Origin: Vallitalea maricola
GTDB lineage: Bacteria; Bacillota; Clostridia; Lachnospirales; Vallitaleaceae
Assembly (NCBI RefSeq): GCF_036985595.1
Contig: NZ_BTPU01000035.1
Location: 62,001 to 126,000 of the forward strand
Reading direction: 5' to 3'
DNA: 64,000 bases
Under the pieces are notes generated by a model, which had not been told where the DNA came from, did no database searches, and saw only the letters and a list, made by a program, of their open reading frames with translations. Shown here one piece after another: positions 43,672 through 53,288 of the stretch; position 1 is the stretch's first letter; each line of letters opens with the position of its first letter. A program made the position numbers and the translations under genes.

Positions 43672-45465
43672 ATGTCTAACTATAAAATGCATATATTGGT
43701 TTGCGGAGGTACTGGATGTATATCTGCAAAATCCGAGGAAATAGTTGATAATCTAAAGGAACAACTAAAAATCAACAACATGGACAACGAGGTTAAAGTA
43801 CTAAAAACTGGTTGTTTTGGTTTCTGTGAAAAAGGTCCAGTTGTAAAAATATTGCCAGATAATACATTCTATGTTCAAGTACAACCAGAAGATGCTGAAG
43901 AGATCGTAAAAGAGCATATTGTAAAAGGTAGAAAAGTAGCAAGATTATTATTTGAAGATCCTGAAACAAAAGCAAAAGTTAGCGATTCTAAGAATATGGA
44001 TTTCTATAAAAAGCAAATGCGTATTGCCCTTAGAAACTGTGGATTTATAGATCCAAGTAATATTGATGAATATATTGCACGTGATGGATATCACGCTTTA
44101 GGTAAAGTATTAACGGAAATGACTCCTAGCGATGTAATCAATGTTGTTAAAGAGTCAGGACTTAGAGGCCGTGGAGGCGGAGGATTCCCAACTGGATTAA
44201 AATGGGAATTTGCTAGCAAATATGAAGCAGATCAAAAATATGTAGTTTGTAATGCTGACGAGGGAGATCCAGGTGCATTCATGGACCGTTCTATCTTAGA
44301 AGGAGATCCACACAGTATTGTTGAGGCTATGGCTATTTGTGGTTACTCAATTGGTGCAACTAAAGGTAAAGTTTATATTCGTGCAGAATATCCACTTGCA
44401 ATTAAGCGATTACAAAAAGCTATAGATGATGCTAGAGAAACAGGATTATTAGGTACTGATATAATGGGTACTGGATTTGAATTTGATATTGAACTTACAT
44501 ATGGGGCGGGAGCATTCGTATGTGGTGAAGAAACAGCGCTTATACATTCTATGGAAGGTCAACGTGGAGAGCCAACTACTAAACCACCATTTCCAGCTGA
44601 ATCAGGATACTGGGGAAAACCAACAAATGTTAATAATGTAGAAACATTTGCTAATATTCCAGTTATCTTATTAAAAGGCGCAGATTGGTTTAATAAAATC
44701 GGTACAGAAAAATCAAAAGGAACAAAAGTATTTGCCTTAGCAGGTAAAATTAATAACGTTGGACTTATAGAAGTTCCTATGGGAACAACTCTAAGAGAAG
44801 TTATTTATGATATTGGTGGAGGAATCAAGAACGGTAAGAAATTCAAGGCTGTTCAAACAGGCGGACCATCAGGTGGATGTTTAACAGAAAAAGACTTAGA
44901 TACACCTATTGATTTCGATAACTTAATTGCCAAAGGATCAATGATGGGTTCAGGTGGTATGATTGTTATGGACGAAGATAACTGTATGCCTGCAGTAGCC
45001 AAATTCTATCTTGAATTTACTGAAGAAGAATCTTGTGGTAAATGCACACCTTGTCGTGTAGGTACTAAGCGTTTATCTGAATTATTAGATTTAATAACTT
45101 CTGGAAAAGGTACAATGGAGCATTTAGATGAGCTTAAGAGATTAAGCCGTGTAATTAAAGACACAGCTCTTTGTGGATTAGGACAAACAGCACCTAACCC
45201 AGTATTATCTACATTAGATGTATTCTGGGATGAGTATGTAGCTCACGTAAAAGATAAAACATGTCCAGCAGGAAACTGTAAGAACTTATTAAAATATTAC
45301 ATTCAAGAAGATAAATGTATTGGTTGTACAGCGTGTTCAAGAGTCTGTCCAGTTGGTGCAATTTCAGGAACTGTTAAAAAACCACATAGTATCGACCAAG
45401 ATAAATGTATCAAATGTGGTGCTTGTATGGATAAATGTAAATTCGGAGCGATTATTAAGAAATAA
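43672..45465 (+). CDS. hydB: HydB / NuoF-like NADH-binding subunit of bifurcating [FeFe] hydrogenase
   Basis: A 597-residue flavoprotein. An N-terminal [2Fe-2S] domain (CGGTGCIS, then TGCFGFCEKGPVV) leads to the FMN/NADH fold with LRGRGGGGFPTGLKW, VCNADEGDPGAFMDR, and VCGEETALIHSMEGQRGEP. The NuoF-type [4Fe-4S] cluster is SCGKCTPCRVG, and the C-terminus carries two 4Fe-4S ferredoxin motifs (CIGCTACSRVCPVGAI and CIKCGACMDKCKFGAI). This is the bifurcating module that couples NADH and reduced ferredoxin to H2 production. It is followed by hydA 43 bases downstream. Confidence 0.95.
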   Translation: MSNYKMHILVCGGTGCISAKSEEIVDNLKEQLKINNMDNEVKVLKTGCFGFCEKGPVVKILPDNTFYVQVQPEDAEEIVKEHIVKGRKVARLLFEDPETKAKVSDSKNMDFYKKQMRIALRNCGFIDPSNIDEYIARDGYHALGKVLTEMTPSDVINVVKESGLRGRGGGGFPTGLKWEFASKYEADQKYVVCNADEGDPGAFMDRSILEGDPHSIVEAMAICGYSIGATKGKVYIRAEYPLAIKRLQKAIDDARETGLLGTDIMGTGFEFDIELTYGAGAFVCGEETALIHSMEGQRGEPTTKPPFPAESGYWGKPTNVNNVETFANIPVILLKGADWFNKIGTEKSKGTKVFALAGKINNVGLIEVPMGTTLREVIYDIGGGIKNGKKFKAVQTGGPSGGCLTEKDLDTPIDFDNLIAKGSMMGSGGMIVMDEDNCMPAVAKFYLEFTEEESCGKCTPCRVGTKRLSELLDLITSGKGTMEHLDELKRLSRVIKDTALCGLGQTAPNPVLSTLDVFWDEYVAHVKDKTCPAGNCKNLLKYYIQEDKCIGCTACSRVCPVGAISGTVKKPHSIDQDKCIKCGACMDKCKFGAIIKK

Positions 45466-45508
45466 ATAAAAGTGAATTCTTTAGAATCTAGAAAAGGAGT
45501 GTAACCTA

Positions 45509-47272
45509 ATGTCAGAGGTAAAAATTACTATTGATGGTAAAGAAGTACAGGTACCAAAAGGTAGTACTATATTAGATGCTGCTAAAAAGTTAGGCATTGA
45601 TATTCCAACATTATGTCATTTAGACTTGCATGATACAAAAATGGTTAATAAAACAGCTTCATGTCGTATATGTGTAGTAGAAGTTGAAGGTAGAAGAAAT
45701 CTAGCACCATCATGTGCTACACCAGTAGTTGACGGCATGGTTGTTAGAACAAATACAATAAGAGTATTAGAAGCCAGAAAAACAGTATTGGAACTATTAT
45801 TATCAGATCATCCAAAGGATTGCTTGACTTGTGCAAAATCCGGCCGTTGTGATTTACAAGACTTAGCAGAAAAATTTGGAGTAAGAGAAGTAAGAGTAAC
45901 TGGAAAATCTCAATCAACATATAAACAAGATTATTCTCCTGCAATTATTAGGGATATGGATAAATGTATTATGTGTAGAAGATGTGAAACTATGTGTAAT
46001 GAAGTTCAAACTGTTGGTGCGTTATCTGGAATTAACAGAGGATTTGACGCAGTTGTATCTCCAGCATTTGAATCACCATTATCAGAAACAGTATGTACAC
46101 ACTGTGGTCAATGTGTTGCTGTATGTCCAGTTGGTGCTTTAACTGAAAATGATCATACATGGAAAGTTGTAGAAGCATTAGCTGATCCAGATAAATTTGT
46201 TGTAGTTCAAACAGCACCAGCTGTAAGAGTTGCAATAGGAGAAGAATTCGGTAAAGAGCCTGGTTCAGTTGTTACAGGTCAAATGGTAACTGCATTAAGA
46301 TCTTTAGGTTTTGATCGTGTATTCGATACAGATTTTGCTGCAGACTTAACAATTATGGAAGAAGGAACAGAGTTATTAGGAAGACTTAATAGATTCTTAG
46401 CAGGAGACAAAGATGTTCCATTACCAATTTTAACATCTTGTTGTCCAGCATGGGTTAACTTTATTGAAAGTCAATTCCCAGAATTAATTGATATTCCATC
46501 ATCAGCAAAATCACCACAACAAATGTTTGGTGCTGTTGCTAAATCTTTCTTAGCTGAAAAAATGAATATACCTAGAGAAAAAATGGTTGTTGTTTCAGTT
46601 ATGCCATGTTTAGCTAAGAAATATGAAGCGGCTAGAGATGAGTTCAAAGTTGATGGTAATCCAGATGTAGATATATCTATTTCAACAAGAGAGTTAGCTC
46701 ATTTAATTAAGAGAGCTAATCTAAACTTATTAGAATTAGAAGAATCTGAATTTGATAATCCTTTAGGAGAATCAACTGGTGCTGCTGTTATCTTTGGTTC
46801 AACTGGCGGTGTTATTGAAGCTGCAACAAGAACAGCTTATGAAATCCATACTGGTAAAACATTAGAAAAAGTAGATTTTGAAGATATAAGAGGATTTGAC
46901 GGTGTAAGAGTAGCATCTGTACAAATGGATGACTTTACTCTTAATATTGGTATCGCTCATGGACTTGGTAATGCTAGAAAATTATTAGAAGAAGTTGAAA
47001 GCGGTAATCCTAGAAACTTACATGCTATCGAAATTATGGCATGTCCTGGTGGATGTATTGGTGGTGGAGGTCAACCTTACCATCATGGTAACTCAGATAT
47101 TCTTAAAAAACGTATGGCTGCTATTTATGAAGTAGACAAAAATATGCCTTTAAGAAAATCACATGAAAATCCATCAATTACTGCATTATATGAGCAATAT
47201 CTTGGAGAACCAATGAGTGAATTATCTCATAAGTTACTTCATACTCATTACTCTGTAAAAGATAAAGTTTGA
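45509..47272 (+). CDS. hydA: HydA, [FeFe] hydrogenase catalytic subunit
   Basis: A 587-residue enzyme that makes or oxidises H2. The N-terminus has a [2Fe-2S] domain (CHLDLHDTKM, SCRICVVEV), a His-ligated cluster region (DCLTCAKSGRCDLQ) and two 4Fe-4S motifs (CIMCRRCETMC, CTHCGQCVAVCPVGAL). The H-cluster motifs are intact: TSCCPAW (Cys311 proton-relay, Cys312 ligand), MPCLAKKYEA (Cys367) and MACPGGCIGGG (Cys512, Cys516); spacings match Clostridium pasteurianum hydrogenase I within one residue. The C-terminus ends with the small-subunit domain (SHENPSITALYEQYL). With HydB and HydC it forms an electron-bifurcating (group A3-type) hydrogenase. Maturation genes hydEFG are not in the window. Confidence 0.96.
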   Translation: MSEVKITIDGKEVQVPKGSTILDAAKKLGIDIPTLCHLDLHDTKMVNKTASCRICVVEVEGRRNLAPSCATPVVDGMVVRTNTIRVLEARKTVLELLLSDHPKDCLTCAKSGRCDLQDLAEKFGVREVRVTGKSQSTYKQDYSPAIIRDMDKCIMCRRCETMCNEVQTVGALSGINRGFDAVVSPAFESPLSETVCTHCGQCVAVCPVGALTENDHTWKVVEALADPDKFVVVQTAPAVRVAIGEEFGKEPGSVVTGQMVTALRSLGFDRVFDTDFAADLTIMEEGTELLGRLNRFLAGDKDVPLPILTSCCPAWVNFIESQFPELIDIPSSAKSPQQMFGAVAKSFLAEKMNIPREKMVVVSVMPCLAKKYEAARDEFKVDGNPDVDISISTRELAHLIKRANLNLLELEESEFDNPLGESTGAAVIFGSTGGVIEAATRTAYEIHTGKTLEKVDFEDIRGFDGVRVASVQMDDFTLNIGIAHGLGNARKLLEEVESGNPRNLHAIEIMACPGGCIGGGGQPYHHGNSDILKKRMAAIYEVDKNMPLRKSHENPSITALYEQYLGEPMSELSHKLLHTHYSVKDKV

Positions 47273-47292
47273 TATTGTATAACTAGTATATA

Positions 47293-47338
47293 AGGGCTAT
47301 CACTTTTAGATAAATGTCTAGGGTGATATGCCCTTTTT
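47293..47338 (+). terminator. Terminator of the hydrogenase operon
   Basis: AGGGCTATCAC (47293-47303) pairs with GTGATATGCCCT (47323-47334, one bulge), with an inner AGA/TCT pair, followed by TTTT. The remaining 240 bases to the histidine kinase gene hold no recognised feature. Confidence 0.75.
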
Positions 47339-47576
47339 CAGGTGGGAAAAATCTTTCTCGACTCTAGGTATAATTCACCTAAGATTCTGTTGAAATTGTC
47401 TATACTTACTACCCAAATATATGATTTTTTTAGTGAAGTTATTGAAAATAATAGAGAATATAACTATAATTAAGATAAAATGTCACCTTAATAATGATGC
47501 ATAAATTAATATAGTGATATATATTATCAGCTAAAACATATGAAAAAACTGGTTGAATAAGAAAGGGATGTAAACA

Positions 47577-49304
47577 ATGAAACGATTTAGTTTACAAACA
47601 TCATTTTTATTAGGATTTATAGTTTTTGTTGTAATTCCCATTATAATTATTAACATCCTAGTAAGTCATAATTACAGAGATAGAATACTTGAAAATCACT
47701 ATAATAAATGGGAGCATTCCATGGAGCAAATAAAAGTAGCCGTAGAGGATGAAATAAGAAGAGTTTCTCTAGTAATATCAGTAGTCGCCAATGATACAGA
47801 ACTTATGAATTTGGTTGAAGAATGGCATCATACTATTGATTTAAGCAAAAGATTTGAGTTAGCGTCAGAGATTGATAAACAATTAAACTATTTGTTTAGT
47901 TTTAATCCTAATGTAAACAGTCTAATGATTTTTTTTGATGATGGTAGTCATTATTTTTATAGGACTAGTACAAGTTATTCTTTATCTGAAATTATACATA
48001 TGCAGTGGTTTAAACAGACACTTGATAGTAAAGGTAAAGTTTTACAGATTGGTTATGGTGATCACTTAACTGATAAATTTGTTGAATCAAAAACTCTTGC
48101 AATGGCCATGGCTCCTGAAGAAACTATTGATAAAAATGATATATTATTGGTATATATTGACGTTTTTTCACCAATTCTTCAAAATCTTGAATTAGGAATA
48201 CAAGGAATAGGCAACTATATTTTGTATGACAATGAAGGTAAAATCATTTTAGAATCTTTAAAAGATAATATGCATAGTATTGATGAAATTAATGGTTTTG
48301 ATGCTTTGAAATATAATAGTAATGATGTTTATTGTAAGAGAATTGGAGGATACTATATAATCAAACAAACATTGAATAACGGAAAGTGGAGTTTGATTTA
48401 TAGAGAACCAGTAGACGAAGTTAGTAAAAATGTAACCAATTTACTCATTATTTTTTATTTTGTTTATTTTTTCGTAGCTATATCTTTTAGTATTTATATT
48501 TTTTCTTTTTATAAAAGTAGTATACTTCCAATAAGAAATTTAGTTTCCAAAATGAAATTAGTTGAAAAAGGTAATCTTAATATTGAAACTGAAGTAAAAG
48601 GACCAAAAGAAATTAAAACTTTGAATTTAACATTTAATAGTATGATGAATAGAATTAATAATTTAATTTGTGATAGAGATAGAATTGAAAAGGAAAAAAT
48701 AGAGGAAGAAATCAGAGCACTTCAAGCACAGATTAATCCCCATTTTATATATAATACTCTTAATACCATTAAAATAATGGCTATAATGACTAAAGCCAAT
48801 AATATTAAAAAAATACTTGATTCATTTATGAAGGTTATTGAATTAACTTTTAAAAGTAAAAAAACTTATAATAGTATAGAAGAAGAACTTGAGTATTTAC
48901 ATGCTTATATACATATTATGAAAGCAAGGTATGGAGCATTTTTTGAAGTGGATTTTATAATTGATAATCAAGTAAAGAAACTAAAGATTATGAAGATGCT
49001 GCTTCAACCATTTATAGAAAATTCTATTGTACATGGTTTACAAGATGGTGATGATGACAAAATAATTATTAAAGTTATCAGGGAAGAAGATTTTCTAACG
49101 GTTACTATTGAAGATAATGGTCTTGGTATGGATAAGCAAATGATAGAAGAAATGCTTACCTCAAATAATAACTCAGATCATATTGGAATATATAACACAA
49201 AACGTAGAATTGAATTAACTTATGGCAATGCCTATTCCCTCAATATTGAAAGTAAAGTCGGGAAATATACAAAAGTTACTTTATTATTACCTATAATCGA
49301 ATAA
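47577..49304 (+). CDS. Sensor histidine kinase, YesM family
   Basis: A 575-residue membrane sensor. Two transmembrane helices (about 8-29 and 290-315) flank an extracellular sensor domain of about 260 residues (Cache/dCache-like in secondary structure). A HAMP linker follows, then the His_kinase domain with the phosphorylation motif QINPHFIYNTLN and an ATP-binding domain with NSIVHGLQDG and EDNGLGMDK. YesM/YesN pairs regulate polysaccharide utilisation genes in Firmicutes; the sensor domain probably detects an oligosaccharide or the binding protein. It precedes its response regulator by 13 bases. Confidence 0.92.
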   Translation: MKRFSLQTSFLLGFIVFVVIPIIIINILVSHNYRDRILENHYNKWEHSMEQIKVAVEDEIRRVSLVISVVANDTELMNLVEEWHHTIDLSKRFELASEIDKQLNYLFSFNPNVNSLMIFFDDGSHYFYRTSTSYSLSEIIHMQWFKQTLDSKGKVLQIGYGDHLTDKFVESKTLAMAMAPEETIDKNDILLVYIDVFSPILQNLELGIQGIGNYILYDNEGKIILESLKDNMHSIDEINGFDALKYNSNDVYCKRIGGYYIIKQTLNNGKWSLIYREPVDEVSKNVTNLLIIFYFVYFFVAISFSIYIFSFYKSSILPIRNLVSKMKLVEKGNLNIETEVKGPKEIKTLNLTFNSMMNRINNLICDRDRIEKEKIEEEIRALQAQINPHFIYNTLNTIKIMAIMTKANNIKKILDSFMKVIELTFKSKKTYNSIEEELEYLHAYIHIMKARYGAFFEVDFIIDNQVKKLKIMKMLLQPFIENSIVHGLQDGDDDKIIIKVIREEDFLTVTIEDNGLGMDKQMIEEMLTSNNNSDHIGIYNTKRRIELTYGNAYSLNIESKVGKYTKVTLLLPIIE

Positions 49305-49317
49305 AAGGAGAATTTAT

Positions 49318-50934
49318 ATGTTTAAGTTATTAATTGTTGAAGATGAACATATAGTTAGATTAGCTCTTAGTTCAATGATTAACTGGGAAGCCAATAATAT
49401 AAAAATAGTCGCAGAAGTTACTAATGGTAAAGAAGCATTAGATATTCTGCAATCAACTAATATTGATATTGTCATAACAGATATTAATATGTCCGTAATG
49501 AATGGATTAAAACTTCTCAAAGCAATGAATGATATCGGTTATAGTGGTACAAGTATTGTACTAAGTGCCTATAATGACTATGACTATATACGTCAGGCTT
49601 TTAAACTTGGAGCAAGTGATTATATTTTAAAAGCTAATATGGAGCCGGATAATGTTCTTGCTTTGGTGAAAAGTGTTCTTGAAAAGAATAAAGTTACAAA
49701 TAAAAGAAAAGGTAATGCTGCTGAATTAGATGAAAATCTACATGAACGAGATTATGGACTTCTTTTAAAAATTATTGCTGAAGATAGTTATCGAGTAGAT
49801 GAACAGTTAATCAGAAAAATGTATGATAAATTGGGTTTTTCTGGAGAGTATGATTGTAGTGTTTTGCTTGTGGATGACTATAGTACTATTATAGAAAAAT
49901 ATGGATCAGATGGTATTTATGAATTTTCAAAACATGTTATGGATTCCATTAAATTTCAGTTGAAAAAACAAGGTATAGGTTATGGTGTATCTATTACTCC
50001 AGAAAAATATATGATATTAACAAATATTAAGTTGGCCAGTGAAACAGCTAAAAGAAAGAAACTTGAATTAATTATAAATAGGATTCAACAATCATTGATG
50101 ATGTATTTGGATATTTCAACAACAGTTGGAGTTGCTAATCATGGAAGAACTTTTATTAACCTACATGAAATGTTCTCTAAGGCAAATCAACTTGCTGATC
50201 TTAGGTATATTTATGGAAAAGGCAAAATCTTATACCAAGAGAATGCTGACTTTATTAAACAAGTTGATGGAGAGAGTATTATAGGTAAGGAGGATTCTTT
50301 AATAGAAAGCATTGCCGAACTTAATATTCATAAAGTTGACTATGAACTTGATCTATTACTAAATAAAATATCAACTTATAAAAATAATTCGTATAAAGAT
50401 TTGATTAGCTATTATTTGGAATTGATTATGACGATTATTATTAACTGTAGTAAGCTAGATAATAATACAAAAAATATCTTTGAACATTCTACTAATTTTT
50501 ATGATATTATTAGTAAATTCGAGACAAAAGAAGAAGTACATCTTTGGATTAAAAATTTTGTGAAAAATATAATGGCATATATGGCAAATAATAGACACAT
50601 ATCCAAGAATAGTCAAATAAAGAATGCAAAAGATTATATGAGAAATAAATTTTCTATGAATATAAGTCTTTCTACTGTTGCAGAATATGTTGAGCTAAGC
50701 GAAAATTATTTGAGTAAACTTTTTGTATCCGAAACAGGAGAAACGTTTATTCAATGCTTGACGAGATATCGTATTGAGGAAGCAACCAAGTTACTTAGCA
50801 ATACAAATATGAAGATTAATAAAGTAGCTATAAAAGTTGGATACGAAAATGTTGAACATTTTAGTAGAGTATTTAAGAAAAATATTGGAATAAGTCCAAA
50901 AGAATATCAAAAAAAAGAACATAAATTGTCATGA
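49318..50934 (+). CDS. Response regulator, YesN/AraC family
   Basis: A 538-residue regulator. The receiver domain holds the phospho-acceptor Asp55 (IVITDINMSVMNG) with EDEH at the acidic pocket and a Lys at KAN. A long middle domain of about 250 residues links to a C-terminal AraC-type double helix-turn-helix (about 432-533): SLSTVAEYVELSENYLSKLF and KINKVAIKVGYENVEHFSRVF. It would activate the adjacent transporter and glycosidase genes when phosphorylated by the YesM-type kinase. AAAGGAG precedes the ATG. Confidence 0.92.
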   Translation: MFKLLIVEDEHIVRLALSSMINWEANNIKIVAEVTNGKEALDILQSTNIDIVITDINMSVMNGLKLLKAMNDIGYSGTSIVLSAYNDYDYIRQAFKLGASDYILKANMEPDNVLALVKSVLEKNKVTNKRKGNAAELDENLHERDYGLLLKIIAEDSYRVDEQLIRKMYDKLGFSGEYDCSVLLVDDYSTIIEKYGSDGIYEFSKHVMDSIKFQLKKQGIGYGVSITPEKYMILTNIKLASETAKRKKLELIINRIQQSLMMYLDISTTVGVANHGRTFINLHEMFSKANQLADLRYIYGKGKILYQENADFIKQVDGESIIGKEDSLIESIAELNIHKVDYELDLLLNKISTYKNNSYKDLISYYLELIMTIIINCSKLDNNTKNIFEHSTNFYDIISKFETKEEVHLWIKNFVKNIMAYMANNRHISKNSQIKNAKDYMRNKFSMNISLSTVAEYVELSENYLSKLFVSETGETFIQCLTRYRIEEATKLLSNTNMKINKVAIKVGYENVEHFSRVFKKNIGISPKEYQKKEHKLS

Positions 50935-50972
50935 AAATAATAAATAATATCATGTTTTACTAAAAAACAAAT

Positions 50973-50981
50973 TGTTATAAT
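50973..50981 (+). promoter_or_regulatory. Extended -10 promoter for the sugar-transporter operon
   Basis: TGTTATAAT is a perfect extended -10 element 54 bases before the binding-protein start. A weak -35 is typical when an AraC-type activator recruits polymerase. Confidence 0.5.
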
Positions 50982-50988
50982 GTTTTTA

Positions 50989-51009
50989 TTGATAACAAAT
51001 AATTATCAA
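50989..51009 (+). repeat. Inverted repeat at the transporter transcription start
   Basis: TTGATAA (50989-50995) and TTATCAA (51003-51009) form a perfect inverted repeat with a 7-base centre, beginning about 8 bases after the -10 box. It could be an operator (for example for a sugar repressor) or a leader hairpin. Confidence 0.4.
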
Positions 51010-51034
51010 AATGATTAATAACAAGGAGGATATT

Positions 51035-52360
51035 ATGAAAAAAATAGCAATTGCTATGGCTCTTTTAATGATGATTATGTCATTAGTAGGTTGTGATTCT
51101 AAGAATGATAAGAGTAAAACAGAGGAGACACAAAAAATAAGTGAAGAAAACAAAGGAAGCAAAGATGGAGAGTTAAAACCTGTCACATTAACAATGTTTT
51201 TACACGATAATGAAGCTTATGAATATTATACCCAGACAAATAGTATTAGTGAAGCTTATAAAAAAGTTGCACCTCATGTAACAGTTCAGATTGAAAAAGC
51301 AAAGGATTCTGGGCAACTGGAAGAAACTCTAAAAATCAGATATTCAGCAAATGAACTGCCAGATATTATGTTTATCAAACCTTATATGTTAGCTGATTTT
51401 AATGAAGGATTAGCTGATTTATCAGATACAAATGCAACTGCAACTAATTTATATGCAAAGAATTATGGAATTGAAGGTAAAGTAGCAGGTATTCCACAAA
51501 CAGTATTGTATGAATTTATATACTACAGAAAATCTGTATTTGAAGAATTAGGACTTAATATTCCTACTACTTGGGATGAATTTATTACTACTGCAGAAAC
51601 GATTAAGAACAATAGTGAATATATTCCAATTGCACTAGGTGCTAAAGATGCTTGGACGGATTATCCTTTTAATGAATTTATGCCATGTCTTGTAGCTGGA
51701 CGCGGTGATTATTGGAATGTAATGGCAACACAAGATGAGCCTTTTACTGCTGGTGAACCATTCTATGATTCATATAAAAAAATTAAAAAATTATATGATG
51801 CAGATGTTTTTGGCCTTGATCCATTAGGTATTGGCTGGGATCAAGCACAAGCATTGTTCTATGCTAAAGAAGCAGCTATGGTTGCCGCTGGACAATGGTT
51901 CATTTCAAATTATGCATCAAGTGATGCTGATCCTGAAGATTTAGGTATGTTTATGTTACCAGTAAGAGATTCAAAAGATGAACCTTTAACAGCATCAATT
52001 ATGGGTGATTTGTTTCTGGCTACACCAAAAGATGGTAAAAATCTAGATGAATCTAAAGCATTTATAGATTGGTATTTCTCATCTGATTATTATATTGCTT
52101 ATTCATCAGCAGTAGGTGCAAATGTAACAACTAAAGATGCAGATGTTGATCTTCCATATATAGAAGAGATGACAGAAGCATTAAACCGTGAAAAATTGAC
52201 TTATGTATTATACGATGGAGGAAATACTGAATTTAATAATATTGTTAATGCAATTTCCTTTGATGTAAAACGAATGGGTCAAGAAATGCTTGCAGGTGAA
52301 GATTTTGATAAGATGATGTCGGAACTTAATGAAGACTGGAAAAAAGCAAGAAATAAATAA
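51035..52360 (+). CDS. Sugar ABC transporter substrate-binding lipoprotein (CUT1)
   Basis: A 441-residue extracellular lipoprotein of the MalE/family-1 binding-protein type. Signal and lipobox are MSLVGC (Cys20), followed by a Lys/Glu-rich linker and a two-lobe binding fold with VTLTMFLHDNEAYEYY, ADFNEGLADLS, TWDEFITTAETIK and a Trp-rich cleft (QWFISNYAS). ATG at 51035 is preferred over an upstream GTG (51011) because of AAGGAGG just before it. It belongs to CUT1 importers of oligosaccharides; the ligand is likely an oligosaccharide released by the giant enzyme encoded downstream. A stem-loop follows the gene. Confidence 0.92.
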   Translation: MKKIAIAMALLMMIMSLVGCDSKNDKSKTEETQKISEENKGSKDGELKPVTLTMFLHDNEAYEYYTQTNSISEAYKKVAPHVTVQIEKAKDSGQLEETLKIRYSANELPDIMFIKPYMLADFNEGLADLSDTNATATNLYAKNYGIEGKVAGIPQTVLYEFIYYRKSVFEELGLNIPTTWDEFITTAETIKNNSEYIPIALGAKDAWTDYPFNEFMPCLVAGRGDYWNVMATQDEPFTAGEPFYDSYKKIKKLYDADVFGLDPLGIGWDQAQALFYAKEAAMVAAGQWFISNYASSDADPEDLGMFMLPVRDSKDEPLTASIMGDLFLATPKDGKNLDESKAFIDWYFSSDYYIAYSSAVGANVTTKDADVDLPYIEEMTEALNREKLTYVLYDGGNTEFNNIVNAISFDVKRMGQEMLAGEDFDKMMSELNEDWKKARNK

Positions 52361-52377
52361 TTAAAGGTTATATAAGT

Positions 52378-52398
52378 GGTGGATTTATTCCACCCTTC
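52378..52398 (+). terminator. Stem-loop after the binding-protein gene
   Basis: GGTGGA (52378-52383) pairs with TCCACC (52389-52394), then CTTCTTT. Such hairpins after binding-protein genes often stabilise the upstream mRNA or terminate partially so that binding protein exceeds permease. Confidence 0.5.
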
Positions 52399-52418
52399 TT
52401 TAGAAAGGAAAAGTAGAA

Positions 52419-53288
52419 ATGAATTCAAAATTACAAAAAAGGGTACTAATTATATCTTTTTTGTTTATTCCATTAATTCTTTTAGCAATGTTTGTGCTTT
52501 ATCCTACCCTTAAATTGCTACAGTTAAGTTTTACTGATTGGAATGGTATAACTAAGGAGATTAATTATATTGGCTTTGAAAACTATGTAAAAATATTCAC
52601 TGATTCAGAAGATGTGTGGCTTAGTCTAAAGAATAATGGAATATATTTTTTTATGCACTTACTGGTAATACCAGTAGAAATATTTATAGCATTTCTTCTT
52701 GATAGTAAGATAAAAGCTAGTAAGTTTTTTAAAAGTATTGTGTTCTTACCATATATTATCAATGGTGTGGCAGTATCCTATATGTTTGCTATGTTATTCA
52801 GCTCTGAAGGCGGTGCAATTAACGAATTTTTAGGACTATTTAGTATTGATCCTATTAGATGGCTTAGTAATAAAAATATAGTAAACTATTCATTGGGGTC
52901 AGTATCTCTTTGGAGATTCTCTGGAATGCATGTTATTTTATTCTTAGCAGCCATTCAATCAGTACCTGGAGATATGTTAGAAGCTGCTAAAATTGATGGA
53001 GCTAATATTTTTAAACAATACACTAAAATTATTCTTCCTAACATTCATCTAATTGTTGAAATGGTATTATTCTTAAATGTACGTGGAGCATTACAGGTTT
53101 TTGATATTCCATTTATCATGACTAGTGGTGGACCCGGACATGCAAGTAGTACTTTTACTCTTTATACTATCGAAACAGCATTCAACTTTAATAGTTTTGG
53201 AAGAGCTTCGGCAATGGCAATTATACTTATGTTTTTAATAATTATTATTTCAAAGATACAGAAAAAAATTGTAGGGGGTGAATCATAA
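52419..53288 (+). CDS. Sugar ABC transporter permease (MalF/UgpA type)
   Basis: A 289-residue inner-membrane permease with six predicted helices. The binding-protein-dependent transport signature is EAAKIDGANIFKQYTKIILPN (EAA loop), which docks to the ATPase. The opening MFVLYPTLKLLQLSFTDWNG and IGFENYVKIF are typical of the first CUT1 permease. Its stop codon overlaps the start of the next permease gene (TAATG), so the pair is translated together. Confidence 0.93.
   Translation: MNSKLQKRVLIISFLFIPLILLAMFVLYPTLKLLQLSFTDWNGITKEINYIGFENYVKIFTDSEDVWLSLKNNGIYFFMHLLVIPVEIFIAFLLDSKIKASKFFKSIVFLPYIINGVAVSYMFAMLFSSEGGAINEFLGLFSIDPIRWLSNKNIVNYSLGSVSLWRFSGMHVILFLAAIQSVPGDMLEAAKIDGANIFKQYTKIILPNIHLIVEMVLFLNVRGALQVFDIPFIMTSGGPGHASSTFTLYTIETAFNFNSFGRASAMAIILMFLIIIISKIQKKIVGGES

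Noticed and set aside
43793..46235. Minus-strand leucine-rich open frames inside hydB and hydA
   Set aside because: They are shadows of highly conserved plus-strand genes and have no start signals.
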